Shown here piece by piece: positions 47,163 to 59,261 of a stretch of DNA of 64,000 nt. The first letter of the stretch is position 1. Each line of letters begins with the position of its first letter. The notes beneath the pieces are model-generated. The model worked only from the letters and a program-made list of their open reading frames with translations. It did no database searches and was not told the DNA's origin. The DNA is taken from contig NC_134082.1 in NCBI RefSeq assembly GCF_000715075.1, positions 145,936,948 through 146,000,947 of the forward strand, in the 5' to 3' direction. Made by a program: the position numbers and the translations under genes. Source of the DNA: Nicotiana tabacum (Eukaryota; Streptophyta; Magnoliopsida; Solanales; Solanaceae).

Positions 47163-48310
47163 CAATCACAGAAGACACTTGAGGGCAGCACAAAACAAAC
47201 CTCAACTGAACAAGGGCGGACAGATATGGATTCAAGGCCTGATACCATTCAAGAACCAGAAGAAAACGAAAATATCAAAACAACAATTAAAGAACTGGAG
47301 TCTGTGGTGTAATTTGCACAATGGCCTGATAAGAAAGTCTATGTAGGGGCCAATCTAAGCCAAGGCATGAGAGGTAAGTTAATTGAATTTTTGAAAACTA
47401 ACGTGGACTGTTTTGCTTGGTCCCACTCTGACATGACAGGAATACCACTGGAGGTAATGACTCATAAATTGAATGAAGACCCAACGTACCCTCCTGTTAA
47501 ACAAAAGAAAAGAAAGCAAGGAACTTTCAAGAATCAGGTAATTCAAGAAGAGGTTCAAAAATTGCTAAAGATTGGATCCATCCACGAGGTAAAGTATCCT
47601 AATTGGTTAGCCAATACTGTTGTAGTTCCAAAGAAGAATGGTAAGTGGTGAGTTTGTGTGGATTACACAGACATTAATAAAGCTTGTCCTAAAGATTCTT
47701 TTCCACTACCACATATAGATCAGTTAATTGATGCTACTGCAGGGCATGGACTATTAAGTTTTTTAGATGCATATTCAGGGTACAATCAAATCAAATTGGA
47801 TCTAGTAGATGAGGAAAAAACTTCATTCATAACAGACAGGGGGGCTTACTATTATAAAGTAATGTCTTTTGGTCTCAAAAATGCTAGTGCAACATATCAA
47901 AGGCTGGTTACTAAAATGTTTTAAGAACATCTGGGAAAAACCATAGAGGTTTATATAGATGATATGCTCGTTAAAACTCAGCATTCGAGAGATCATATAT
48001 CACACTTGTCTGATACATTTCAGATTTTGCGCAAATATAATATGAAATTAAATCCAGAGAAATGTGCATTTGGTGTCGCGTCAGGTAAGTTTTTGGGTTT
48101 TCATGTTTCTAACTGTGGTATTGAAGTGAATCCCGCACAGATTAAGGCCATTGAAGAAATTCCTGATATGCTTTCAAGCAAAAAAGAAGTGCAGAGGTTG
48201 ACAGAAAGAATTGCAGCCTTGGGAAGATTCATTTCTAAATCATCAGAAAAGTGCTTTAAATTCTTTTCAGCTCTTAAAAAGCAAGATCACTTAATGGAAC
48301 GAGGAATGTC
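47163..48310 (+). pseudogene. pol: Reverse transcriptase of element C, broken
   Basis: The frame shared with protease continues through a TAA near 47310, TGA at 47649 and TAA at 47922. Motifs: DCFAWSHSDMTGIPLEV, LDAYSGYNQIKLD, FGLKNASATYQRL and an intact catalytic box VYIDDMLVKT at about 47949. A frameshift near 48300 leads into RNase H. Confidence 0.8.
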
Positions 48311-48327
48311 AGCAGGCACTCAAAAAT

Positions 48328-49150
48328 TTGAAGACATACTTGTCAAATCCATCATTGCTTGCAAAACCAAAGGCTGGGGAAAGACTGCTCATCTACCTTG
48401 CTATTTCAAAAGTAGCGGTAAGTGTTGTTTTAGTCCATGAGGACCAAGGTAAACAATCTCCAATCTATTATGTTAGCAAATCTTTGTTAGATCCGAAGAT
48501 ACGGTACCCTCAATTGGAAAAGATTGCACTTGCATTAATCATGGTATCTAGAAAATTAAGGTCTTATTTTCAGTGTCATCCTATTGCTGTAGTAACTGCT
48601 TATCCATTACGCAATATATTACATAAGCATGAATTTTCAGGTAGGTTAGCTAAATGGGCTATAGAATTAAGTGAATATGATATCACCTACCAACCTAGAA
48701 CTGCTATAAAATCTCAAGCGTTAGCTGATTTCGTGGCTGATATTAGCCAAGGGATGCAATTAGAAGCATAAAAAGAGTTGCAGGTGTTCAACGGAGCTAA
48801 TCTAGGAACTTGGACCTTGTTTACTGATGGTTCATCTAACATAAAGTATGCTGGTTAAGGGATTGTTTTGGTACCACCTACGAGTGAAACCATTTGACAA
48901 GCCATAAAATGTCATTCTATAACTGACAATGAGGCAGAGCATGAAGCTATGATTGCAGGTTTAGAACTGGCACGAGAACTTGGCATAAATCAGATTATAA
49001 TCAAAAGCGATTCACAGCTCGTAGTTTTCAAATGTTGGGGACTTATACGGCCAAGGAAGCAAGGATGCAGCAATACTTAGAGAAGGTACGGGATTTGATA
49101 AAGTAATTTCAAACCTGGAAAGTAATACGAATACCAAGGGATGAAAATAT
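48328..49150 (+). pseudogene. pol: Dual RNase H region of element C, broken
   Basis: The first RNase H and tether run to a TAA at 48769 (YFQCHPIAVVTAYPLRNIL). A second RNase H follows from about 48820 with LFTDGSSN, DNEAEHEAMIAGL and KSDSQL, keeping D-E-D, but broken by TAA near 48857, TGA near 48896 and a frameshift near 49030. Confidence 0.75.
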
Positions 49151-49269
49151 TGAAGCCAACGCCCTAGCTAATCTTGCATCTGCGGCAGACGTGGCAAGCA
49201 ATGAAAATGCTTCAGTTATTCATTTGTTTCATTCAGTTCTTGACCTCGATAAGAATGAGGTAAATTTTA

Positions 49270-50520
49270 ATAACTTAACTTGGGATTGAAGGAACGAGAT
49301 TGTTGCTTTTTTACAGTATGGTACCATCCCTGAATATAAGGAAAAAGCTCACGCGCTTCAAAAAAAGCTGCTCGGTATTGCTTAAAACAAGGCAATCTTT
49401 ACCGAAAAATGTTCGGTGGTCCCTTAGCAAGATGCCTACGACCTTCTCAGACGGAATACGTAATGAGAGAAATATACGAGGGGCATTGTGGGAATCACGT
49501 AGGAGGAAGGTCATTAGTAAGAACCTTAATTAGGGCAGGTTATTATTGGCCCAAAATGGAAGAAAAACGGAATGTTTCGTGGCTAAATGTGATAAATGCC
49601 AAAGGTGCGGTAATGATATGCATAGGCTTGTGGAGTTATTACATCCGGTCATTGTACCGTGGCCATTTATGAAATGGGGGATGGATATCGTGGGTCCACT
49701 ACCGCAAGCAAAAGGACAGGTAAAATTTTTGCTCGTACTCACTGATTATTTTACTAAATGGGTAGAGGCAGGAGCATTTAAATAGGTACGAGAAAAGGAA
49801 GTTAAAGATTTCATTTGGCGGAATATCATATGCCGATTCGGTGTGCCAAAGGAGATCGTGTGTGATAATGGTCCTCAGTTTATAGGCACTCAATCACAGA
49901 ATTCCTTCAAAGTTGGTAGATTAAAAGGATTACGTTTACACCTTATCATCCGGTGGGTAATGAGCAAGCTGAGTCAACAAACAAAGTCATTATCAACAAT
50001 TTAAAGAAGTGTTTAGAGGAATCCAAAGGTAATTGGCCAGAAGTGTTACATGGTGTTTTATGGGCATATCGCACAACAACAAAAACAAGTACATGAGAAA
50101 CACCATTTTCATTGGTTTATGGAGCTGAAGCTTTAATTCCAGTTGAGATAGGAGAGCCGAGTACACGATTCACACAGGCGACAGAAGAATCTAATGACGA
50201 GGAAATGCGTGTAAATCCTTGATTTACTTGAAGGAAGAAGAGAAGCTCCACTAATAAGAATGGCAGCACAGAAGCAGGTCATAGAACGATACTACAACCA
50301 AAAAGCACGTCTCAGACTCTTCAAAATTGGGGACTTCGTGCTCAAAAAGGTTTTTCAATCTACGAAGGCGGTTAACTCGGGGAAATTAAGTCCAACATGG
50401 GAAGGACCCTATAGAATTCATGATATTACAGGTAAAGGAGCATACGAGCTGGAAACAATGGATGGCAAGATACTACCGTCACATTGGAATGTTGTTCGTC
50501 TGAAGAGATATTATTTCTGA
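49270..50520 (+). pseudogene. pol: Integrase of element C, broken
   Basis: The zinc-binding region includes EGHCGNH and CDKCQRC. The core has GMDIVGPLP (first Asp), VCDNGPQF (second Asp) and EQAEST (Glu), but these are spread over several frames. The C-terminal domain 50260-50520 is open (KLSPTWEGPYRIHDI, ending VVRLKRYYF). Confidence 0.78.
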
Positions 50521-51644
50521 AGAATACCCACGGTCAGGTATCCATATTTTATAATTTAATTTTTGAATTGTTAAAATTTTACTAATGATTTTAGATGATA
50601 GGCAAAACGTTAACCCGTACTAAATGATGAGTCACGACTTGCAAGGCACGTGGAATAAATTAAACTTCTTGGCCTAGGGTTTCAATTATTCTGATAGAAA
50701 TTCAAACGGGTTAAGCAGTCTTCATCTATAATTGTACCTCCGAGTCCCGTATGTTTTTCCTTTACAGGGAAAGGACCAAATGAGAGGAACAATCAAGTGC
50801 TCGAGCCTTCATACTTCAACGCTCAATCACTTGGGGGACTACATAATATACACGGGTATGTGTATAAGGAAGGCAAAGTAGATCAAGCCCTGAAAAGTTC
50901 ACTCATTGAATGAGTCAAGTGCAGAGCAAAGTCACGAGCTAAGGCCAAAGAAAAACCTTACCGTAGTTAGGGTAAAAGCTATGTACTGAAACGGGTTATA
51001 GATAAAAACCTCGTGTTTATTACCTTATCATAGTTAGGGTAAAGGCTACGTACTGAAACGAGTTATAGATAAAAACCTCGTGTTTATTTTTCTTTTTTAA
51101 ATCTGTTACAAGAAAAACAGTTACGAGAAAGTTATAGATGTAATTCAAATACGTGTAAAGTGTTATTCAAAACTAGACAAAGTTCAAATAAAAACTTGTC
51201 AAAGTTATTTCAAAGAAACATGTGTATTCCTATTTCTTTTATCGTATGCTAACACCATTATGAAGTTGAGACGTCTTCTTCATTAAGTGTCGAATATAAA
51301 AGGACCCTCTTTTATAAAATTCATGATTAATGTAAATATTCATGAAGTTAATAGAAGCATTTTTAAAGAATAAAAATGCAAAATTATTCTATAAGTCATT
51401 AGAAATAAAGGCAAGAATAAACTAAACGGAAGTTCAAGATAGTAACGAGAAAACTTCTTAATATTAAAAAGCTTAAGACTAAGTACGAACTTAGTCATAA
51501 ACTGTGAATTATTTATACAAATTGCCCCATAAAAGGTCCGGGGACTTGAATTTCCAAAACAAACCCTCAAATAAGACCAAAGGTTTTACCACAATTTTCC
51601 CAAAAAACAAAAGAACACAAAGAAATTCAAATGACTTAAACTTA
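50521..51644 (+). other. Spacer of element C between integrase and antisense ORF
   Basis: Non-coding. Two tandem copies of a 69-bp unit with GTTAGGGTAAA...AAAACCTCGTGTTTA occupy about 50957-51090. Nothing else stands out. Confidence 0.65.
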
Positions 51645-51846
51645 TCACTTAGAAGATGTAGGAACTGAAGTGGGTGCATCAACAACAGGGGGCTCAACTT
51701 GGTTTATAGCAACGGGCTCAACTGGGCTTGAAGGAATTGGGATACCCGTATCAACTTCAACATTCACGGAAGCTTCGGCCACGAGAGAAGGAAAATCTTA
51801 AGTTTGCTGAGCCTTCTCAATAGTTTTATTGATTTTAGCTAACTCA
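51645..51846 (-). pseudogene. Antisense ORF of element C, C-terminal fragment
   Basis: On the minus strand a Pro/Val-rich C-terminal segment (VEPPVVDAPTSVPTSSK) ends at a TGA at 51647-51645. One in-frame TAA near 51800 fits a CAA Gln codon. The upstream part is cut off at the Ogre copy 2 LTR (51847). Tat elements carry an antisense ORF in this position; assignment rests on place and orientation more than on sequence. Confidence 0.45.
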
Positions 51847-52401
51847 TGTGAGCGCGTGATTTTTGGCCTAAATATGATTATTCCCAAAATCCCAAAAAAA
51901 AAAAATTCCTTTATTTTTACAATTTTTTGTGCATTTTGGTGTCATTTTCTGATAATTGTTGCATTCTATTTGCGCATGTTAATTCTATAAAATACAAAAT
52001 ATGCATTGTTGCGTTTGGGTTTTAGTATCAATTAAAGGTTAATTTGTTTTAAAACAAAACATGAAAATCACAAAAATTAGTCACTTTCGCATTTTAATGA
52101 TTTTTACTATGAATTTGTCATGAAATAGTTTTTAAACAATTTTAGGCATTAGCCAGTTTAGTTTTGAAGTATATTAGGATTTTATTTTAATTGTTGCAAT
52201 TCTATAAAATCAGAAATTACAAAATTACAAAGTGGAAAATAAATAGATAAAATGAAAAAAAAGAAGGAAATCAAATGAGAAGCAAGGGGCTGGCCAAGTT
52301 TGGGTCAAATCAAAAGAATTGCTCAGGCCCAAAACGTCTCAACCCATTGTAAATCAGCCCCAGCCCAAGTCCCCAACCCGGTCTGTCCCCCCTTCTAATC
52401 G

Positions 52402-52490
52402 AAACGACGTCATTTCGTGGCCTCCAAATCAGGACCGTTGGATCTCATCAATCCAACGGTCCGGAACTAACGAGGTTCTTAATATAAAAG
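52402..52490 (+). promoter_or_regulatory. U3 core promoter of Ogre copy 2
   Basis: GAAACGACGTCATTTCG (52401-52417) is a near-palindromic bZIP-type site. A perfect inverted repeat GGACCGTTGGAT / ATCCAACGGTCC with a 7-nt spacer lies at 52432-52462. TATAAAAG follows at 52483-52490. Confidence 0.65.
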
Positions 52491-54841
52491 GGTCCGAAAC
52501 TCCCCCTACCCCCATTTGCCTCATCGTCCTTACCCTACCCCTCCTCAACAAATCCTAATCCACGCCGCCATCAAACCCCTCGCCGGCGGTGAACACAAAC
52601 TATGTCGTTCACTCCGAGATTAACACCACAGTTCCCCCTCACTCTCCTCTTTCCATTGCACCCACTGGTTCACCTCAAACAAGGTCGGAACTCTTCGAAT
52701 ATTAGTTTGAAGTTTTCCGGCCAAGTGACAAGTTCATCCAAATCAGCCCAAAATCACACCAGATAATCCTCGTTCTTCCCTCAGCCCTAATCCATGGTTA
52801 TTTTCTTTCAAATATCTATGAAACGGCCCGAATCTTAGATCTGGAAATTTCTGGCCAAACCCTAAAACCCAAATCCTTTTGATTTCGAACCGTAGTATCC
52901 TTAACCATGTGTTCTCTTGTAAGAACACATGGTTAGGGATGTGACGCGTCAAAAATTTGAAAGGATTCAGACGTTTCTGACTGGTCGGAGTCCCTTGTGC
53001 CTCTGTGAGTTTTTACTGTTTCCTTTTACTCGCATGTTGGAAGTTTTATTTATAGTTTTTGTTTCATTAATTTTTTTTTGTTAATTTTATGATTTAATTG
53101 TATTAGTTTAAGTTCTGTCAATTACTGTTGGTTCTGAGTTTGATATTTGTTTGAATGATTGTAAGTTCATGGTTTAAGAATTAGTTTAAGTTCACTTAAT
53201 ATTGATCATGTTAGCTTAAGCTCAGTTTAATTTCATTTAGCTTGATTGAATTGGTATAATTGAACAAATTGGTTTTGGTCAGTCTGATTAGTTAGTTTCT
53301 GAATGCTAATTAATTAATTTCAGTTAGTTTTAGATTAAATTAGGGGATTGGTCATAGTTGTTAAGGATGAGGTTAGGATCAGTAACTTTGAGGGGCTTTC
53401 AGGGGTAATCTGGGTATGGAAAAGGGTAGTTCTGAGAAGAATAGTAATATCAGGATATATGGAAGGGCAGTATAGGTATTGTATGGGTAGAGGAATACCC
53501 TAGGGCCTTCTAGAATGGGGTACAAGTGTAGATTTTAATAATTTCAATGCATTTACTTGTTTAGCAAGTTAAGAATAGAGGGACCAAACTGAAAATAGGG
53601 AGGGACTGATTGGAAAATCAGAATCTGATCTATTCTCTTTGGGGTTGCCTATAAAAGGGCATGAAATGCCTTGGGAAAGGGGGTTCTTCTCTTTTATTCT
53701 GCCTTCAGCTCTGAGTTTCAATTTCAGCTTTCTTTCCTGCTTTTGATTTCAGTTGGCATTTTAATTCCAAGTTTATTCAGAAAACAAAACATCAAAAAAA
53801 ATGAAGCAATCAACAACAATCTTATAGTTTCATTATTAGTTGGATTTCAGCTGGGTGGGTCTAGCAGCATCGCAGAGCTGCTTGGGTGCAGCTGTGAGGG
53901 TTAGGAGTATATTTGAAGTATGTGTTGAATTAATCTATGGAGACTGCCTGTATTTCTGATTTTCAAAAGTGTTTTCTGGCCTGTCTTGTGGTATATATTG
54001 CTGAGTTTGCTGCTGTTGCTGTTGCAATTAGCTGACTCCTCTCCTTCTCTCTACTTACATTTCAATTTCCAGGTACTTGTTCTGTAGCTCTCAAGTCTAT
54101 GGAGTTGAAGTAAACATGCTGTCTGAAGTTGATCTTTGAATTCTTCATGTTTTTATCTAACTTAATGTATAAAACAATTAGCTTACTCATGTCATTTGGG
54201 TACTATACTAATCCTGGTTTGTATAAATTGGACTGATGAACTGTCAAGCATGAGTTTGTTCATTTCGATTAGTAAGTGGGCATTTGGGTATTTAGATTCA
54301 TGTATGTAATCAAGGCTGTGGACTGTTTAGACGGTGCATTTCATGTTTATGCAATTGTAGTTTTCAATTTGTTTAAGTTCCACAGTCTGCTGAAGTTAAA
54401 TCTGCAAAGTTGTAATTGATTTTGAGTTCAATACACATGGCTGCTTTTAATTTTGGTCTAATATGGATTGTACATTTAATTGCTTCATACTGGGCCAGTT
54501 TTGGGCCTGGCGTATTAGCAGTTGGCCCAGACTTTGGTTAGGTGATAATCGAATTAGGGCCTAGATGCATCAAGGTTTAAGAATTTATTTAAATAAAAGG
54601 GTGCCCCAAGGGGCTCGATCCTTGGGCTGTGCAACGGCCTGTCAACAAGTTACGAGTCTGGCCTGTGTTAGGCCTGGTTCTTAGAGCTCTAAGAGCCTGC
54701 GCTTGCAGCGTATGTAATGATAATGATTTGGACCTTATGGGCTTAAAGCCTATTTCTCAGCATTTCTGCCTGAATGTTCAAAATTCAAATTTAACAAAAT
54801 GTTGGCCTTAACCAATTAGGATCCTTAAGTAATTAATAGCA

Positions 54842-55440
54842 TAATTATCTCGCTGTTTAGATTTGGAAAGGTTGTTTAGCGAATTTCACCACCTTCCTCA
54901 AAATAACAATACGTTAGAATCTTTAGGCACGATTTTAATTAAAGTACCTTCTTAAACTCGGGTGCGCATTGATGCGACCCAAATCCAAATCTCGATGAAG
55001 TCGAAATGTGTTGGCAATTACGGGCGCATTGATTGCGACGGGGTGCGAAACGCGTTTTCACGACATCGTAATTCTTATAAAATAAATAATGATAGAAAGA
55101 GGTTCATGAATTGAGACGAGCCTCACCGAACAAAAATAAATAAATGTGGGGCCCTCAATAAATGGTTATTAAAAATGATTAGAATTTGGGATGACCATTT
55201 AGCGAACTCCACGGTCTTCCCCAAAATAATATCACGTGAGAACCTTTAGGTGCGATTTAATTAAATTACTCCCTTAAACTCGGGTGCGCATTGATGCGAC
55301 CCAAATCCAAATCTCAACGAAGTCGAAATATGTTGACGACCATGGGTGCATTGATTGTGACGTGGTTTGAAACGTGTTTTCACGATGTCACAATTCTTTT
55401 AAAATAAATAATGATAAAAGGCGGTGTAAAATTAATATAA
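54842..55440 (+). repeat. Internal duplication of about 320 bp in the Ogre copy 2 LTR
   Basis: Two imperfect copies lie side by side, both with CTTAAACTCGGGTGCGCATT and GATGCGACCCAAATCC, offset by about 320 bp. Confidence 0.8.
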
Positions 55441-55765
55441 GGCACATAAGCTAGCATGGATTAAAATCAGATTAAATCAAATACAACAGTTAAGCGACCG
55501 TGCTAGAACCACGGAACCCGGGAATGCCTAACACCTTCTCCCGGGTTAACAGAATTCCTTACTCGGATTTCTGGTACGCGGACTGTTAATAGAGTCATAA
55601 ATTTCCTCGGTTCGGGATTCAACCGGTGACTTGGGACACCATTAATCTCTCAAGTGGCGACTCTGAATAATTAATAATTAAATCCCGTTCCGATTGTCCT
55701 TTAAATGAAAAAACTCCTTTACGCCCTTACGGGTGTAGGTGGTGAAAAAGGAGGTGTGACAGCTT

Positions 55766-55802
55766 TGACGACTCTGCTGGGGATCGAACCCAGAATCTCT
55801 GG
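55766..55802 (+). other. Extended arginine-tRNA-type primer-binding site of Ogre copy 2
   Basis: The core TGACGACTCTGCTGGGGA (55766-55783) is followed without a break by sequence complementary to a complete T-arm: the opposite strand reads CTGGG, TTCGATC, CCCAG. The tRNA-like stretch is 37 nt, twice the usual 18. Confidence 0.75.
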
Positions 55803-57215
55803 TTTCGCAAACTAGGGTTCATAATTCGAGCTTAGAAAAATTGTTGTATTTAATTATATCTGATTTTCTTACATGTTTTTGCTGAGTGTGCTAAATATTA
55901 CCGCTTTGATATTATCTGAACTGTATATAAATTGTGCCGACACCCTTCTCTCTTCACCTCCGGGGATGTGCTTACTGGTTGAGACTCCCTATTCTGCTAG
56001 TGTCATACCTTAAAATAAGAAAGAGGCCGGACAAGTTACGAAGCCGGATGGCCTTTTGGTTCCCGGTAAGTTGCCCCCTCCTCGACTCGAGTTGTCCGCT
56101 CGGGTACACAGTCTAGAACACTGACCCAGGTTTTGAACATAGAATAACGTGACTTCATGCCGGATCCCTAGTAGGAACGCTTGTTTGCATCACGTTGCAT
56201 TTGACTTAGGGGACTCAACACAGAGGTTGGGTCCGTCTAGGACTAGCAGCCTGAAATGAAAAGACCATCCTGATGCATTCTCTTGTGTTGTGCATTTATT
56301 TGTTCCGAACCTGCATGTTGACCGATTTATGAATCTCGGGAATGTTGGAAAATTGAGAAAAAAAAAAGAGAAAAGAGGAAAAAAAAAAAAGAGAAGAAAT
56401 ATCAGTTAGGGAGTTAATTGATTATTTTAGAAATAAAAATCAATGACCAATGACTAGCGAAACTCTGCCGAAATTCTGAAAAAAAAATGTTTTATTTTGT
56501 TTTACTAAAAAAAACAAAGGAAAATATAAAGAAAAAAAAAAGAGTCTTTTAATTTTGGAAAGTTGGTTGTTGAAAAAGAAAAGGATGAAAAGAGTCTTTG
56601 TTTTAGTTTGAAAAACATAAGTCTGTTATTTTTAGTTTGGAAAATAGGTTGTTTTATTATTTGTTGAAAAGAAAAAAGAAAAAAAAACGAGTCTCGTTTC
56701 TAAAAATAGTTTTTATTCGCTTATGAAATGCCAAAAAATGAATGGAAAAGAATCATGTTTTAAAATAGTTCGGTTAATTTGCCCGAACTACGCATGGTTT
56801 TATTCTCACAGGGCGTGAGATACGTAGGCAACCCTCATCGGGTCCAACCTCCACTTTGCAAAAATAACCAAAAATTTAATTTTTGTCATAAATAAACCAG
56901 GTGATGCCGTTTTTGTCAAAAATAGCCAAATGTTCCCAAACGGGGCACCGGAAGGTTGACTTTGCATAAACAGCCACCTTTGGTCATGTGTTTTCATTTT
57001 TTTATTTTATCTTGAAATGCAAAGAAGAAGCTAAGTAGAGCCGTCTAGTCATAAATAGCCTTAAAATCTTTTCCCAAAGCACTGAAAGGCCATGTTTGAA
57101 AGTCAAGCTCTTCGCTTGACAATAAATAGGTAATTTGAGTCGCAAATATAGACAGCTTATTTTTGTGTCAAACAAGAGTTTTCTTTTGCTTAAAACGCTT
57201 TAATAAATGTGCAGG
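55803..57215 (+). other. Leader of Ogre copy 2 between primer site and ORF1
   Basis: No gene. A-rich and purine-rich tracts occupy 56350-56720. Module M1 is at 56785-56849. A GCAGG immediately before the ORF1 ATG could be a splice acceptor. Confidence 0.7.
56785..56849 (+). other. Conserved pseudoknot-like RNA module M1
   Basis: Helix 1 CTACG (56788-56792) with CGTAG (56823-56827). Helix 2 GGTT (56796-56799) with AACC (56846-56849). Helix 3 TCTCAC/GTGAGA (56804-56809, 56815-56820). Helix 4 ACCC/GGGT (56831-56834, 56840-56843). It lies about 370 nt upstream of ORF1. Confidence 0.75.
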
Positions 57216-59261
57216 ATGAGCACAATGGTGAATGAGCCCTTTTCAATAATGACCAAAATCCCTTTTGAGCTGCAATTATAGTGGAATGATTTAGGCAAAG
57301 AGGGGCAAGATGAAGTGAGAAAATATTTGAAAGACCTTCCGGATTTATTAAACATTCAGCCTCGGGGGGATATTATCAGGGCATTGGTCGCCCATTGAGA
57401 TTCGGCACATAATGTATTTCATTTTTCAGACTTTGAACTCACCCCAACATTGGAAGAAATAGCGGGGTACATTGGAAGTGATCAAGCTCCATTGAGATTC
57501 AAATACTTGATTGCTCCTAGGGCCATTACCATACACCGATTCTTGGATTCCTTGAAAATACCACGAACAGTTCATCACCCAGATTTTACAAAGGGTTTCT
57601 GCAGTTTCCGCTTTATGTATGATAGATATGGCCATGTGGGCAGGTTCAATAATCCAGACTTTAAGCTGTGCAGCAGAAATAGCCGACAAAAATGGGAGGA
57701 ACACAGACGAGTGGCATTTATGATAGCTTTTTTGGGCCTCGTAATATTCCCAAAGAAAGATGGTAATATTGATTTGAAAGTAGCGGGGGTCGTCAGTACC
57801 TTGCAAACCATAGGGAAAAGCACTTTAGCACCTATGATTGTGGCTGATATCTTCAGAGCTCTTACTGCGTGCAAAGCTGGGGGCAAATTTTTTGAGGGAT
57901 GTAACTTGTTACAAATGTGGATGACTGAGCATTTGTTCCCTCGCTCTCAGTTACTGAGTTATGGTTCAGTTGAGAAAACTTGTATAGGTGAATTTTACAC
58001 AAGAATCAAAGGGGCTAGTCTACCTGAAGGAGTCGCGGCCTGGGCATTACTATTTCGGAACCTCAATGCCAGCCAGATACAGTGGGTGCTTGGATGGTTG
58101 CCTGTCGAAGAGGTCGTATATATGCCAGCAGCCCGCCCGCATTTTCTGTTGATAGGACTCAAAAGCATCCAGCCCTATGCGCCATATCGGGTTCTGAGGC
58201 AACTCGGTAGATATCAGGCAGTACCGAGAGATGAAGATTTGAGTACCCAAGTGGTCGAAATCAGTCCTGACGGCCGATTCCCCGAGGAAGAGGTTCGCCA
58301 AATTTGGAGCGAGTGTCAACATTTGATGGCAAACACTTGCGTGTCAGATAGGGTCAAAGGGGAAGTTGCCCCAGGGTATCACGAGTGGTTCAAAGGTGAC
58401 GTGGCATATGGAAGACCGGCTAAAAGACCTCATCTCGAAGATTTCGCCAAGTTATCCCAAGAGCAGTGGGACTGGTTAGCGAAGGAAGAAAGCTATCGAG
58501 TTGAGATTGGTAAACTAAAGCAGCAAGTTGAGAGTCTGAAATTCGAGAACAGTGTACAGGTTGCCGCGGATCAAGGGGAAAAGAATAGACTGGCTCGAGA
58601 AAATGAAGCACTTAGGACCCAAATCTGACAGTTGAGGATAACCATCGATAAGCAACCAAGGAGCCGATCGGATGAACAATTGGTAAAAAGATTGGAAAAC
58701 GAAGTCAGGGAATGGCGGGATGAGTTAGAAAAATCTGAGAATGTCATGGCAGAACTTAAAGCACAGTGGGCTACAAGAACAGAGGAGCGTCGCCAATACT
58801 TGAATCAGCTGAAAAGGGACCATGAGAAAATTGTTGCCAATTTAAAGAGAAAAGTGGTTGCCCTTGAGGGTAAAGCGGTTAGGCAGGCTAGAGATTTTGA
58901 AATTGAAAGTGGACATTGTTACAACTTGTTGGCCCAAATGGAGGTAGAAGTGCAGCAGCTGCAAGACCAACACCTGCAAGACTCTCGAGCTTTAAATACG
59001 TGCAGCGATCAGATAAGACGCTTGCTCATAGAAAAGAAGCAAACAAAAGACAGGATTAGAGCCATTGCTCATGCTATTATCAGGAGATGTCGGGTTTGTG
59101 AAGACATGACCCGTACTACTTTTGTCTCAGCAGTGATGATCTATGTGAAGCGAACCATGAATGAATTAGAGCAGCTTGAAAGGGATTTGGATCCTAGACC
59201 CGCGGCGAGGCCGAACAACGCCCCGCGGACACCTAAGTTTGAAGCACTCGAATATGCATAG
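57216..59261 (+). pseudogene. ORF1 of Ogre copy 2, three premature stops
   Basis: One frame of 682 codons from ATG 57216 to 59261, broken by TAG at 57279, TGA at 57396 and TGA at 58626. The first two sit where copy 1 has Trp (QLQMWW and VTFWDPVHNVF), so they fit TGG changed to a stop. The plant-mobile-domain-like part spans about residues 1-370 (SDFELTPTLEEIAGYIG, GGKFFEGCNLLQMW, RVLRQLGRYQAV). The rest is a charged, probably coiled-coil region. It precedes gag, separated by a 0.66-kb spacer. Confidence 0.87.

Larger units (their letters stand above)
44394..51846 (+). mobile_element. Element C: Tat/Retand-like Ty3/gypsy retrotransposon, truncated by Ogre copy 2
   Basis: Order on the plus strand: LTR, primer site, gag, protease, RT, two RNase H regions, integrase, spacer, and the start of an antisense ORF at the far end. 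It is broken off at 51846, where Ogre copy 2 begins; its 3' LTR must lie beyond the window if it survives. Many stops and several frameshifts make it inactive. Confidence 0.82.
51847..55761 (+). repeat. 5' LTR of Ogre copy 2
   Basis: Length is 3915 bp, from TGTGAGCGCG to GGAGGTGTGACA. TATA boxes are at 52483-52490 and possibly 53650-53657. It contains a promoter-proximal inverted repeat and an internal duplication. Its last 300 bp resemble those of copy 1. ORFs in it are short and not credible. Confidence 0.9.

Noticed and set aside
55766..55802. A tRNA gene or tRNA-derived SINE
   Set aside because: Only the 3' part of a tRNA is present, directly after an LTR end, as expected for a primer-binding site; no cloverleaf 5' half.
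56785..56849. Calling the Ogre module a definite HDV-like ribozyme
   Set aside because: Topology matches, but helix 1 is only 5 bp, the junction before helix 2 right is too short and no P1.1 pairing is consistent across copies.
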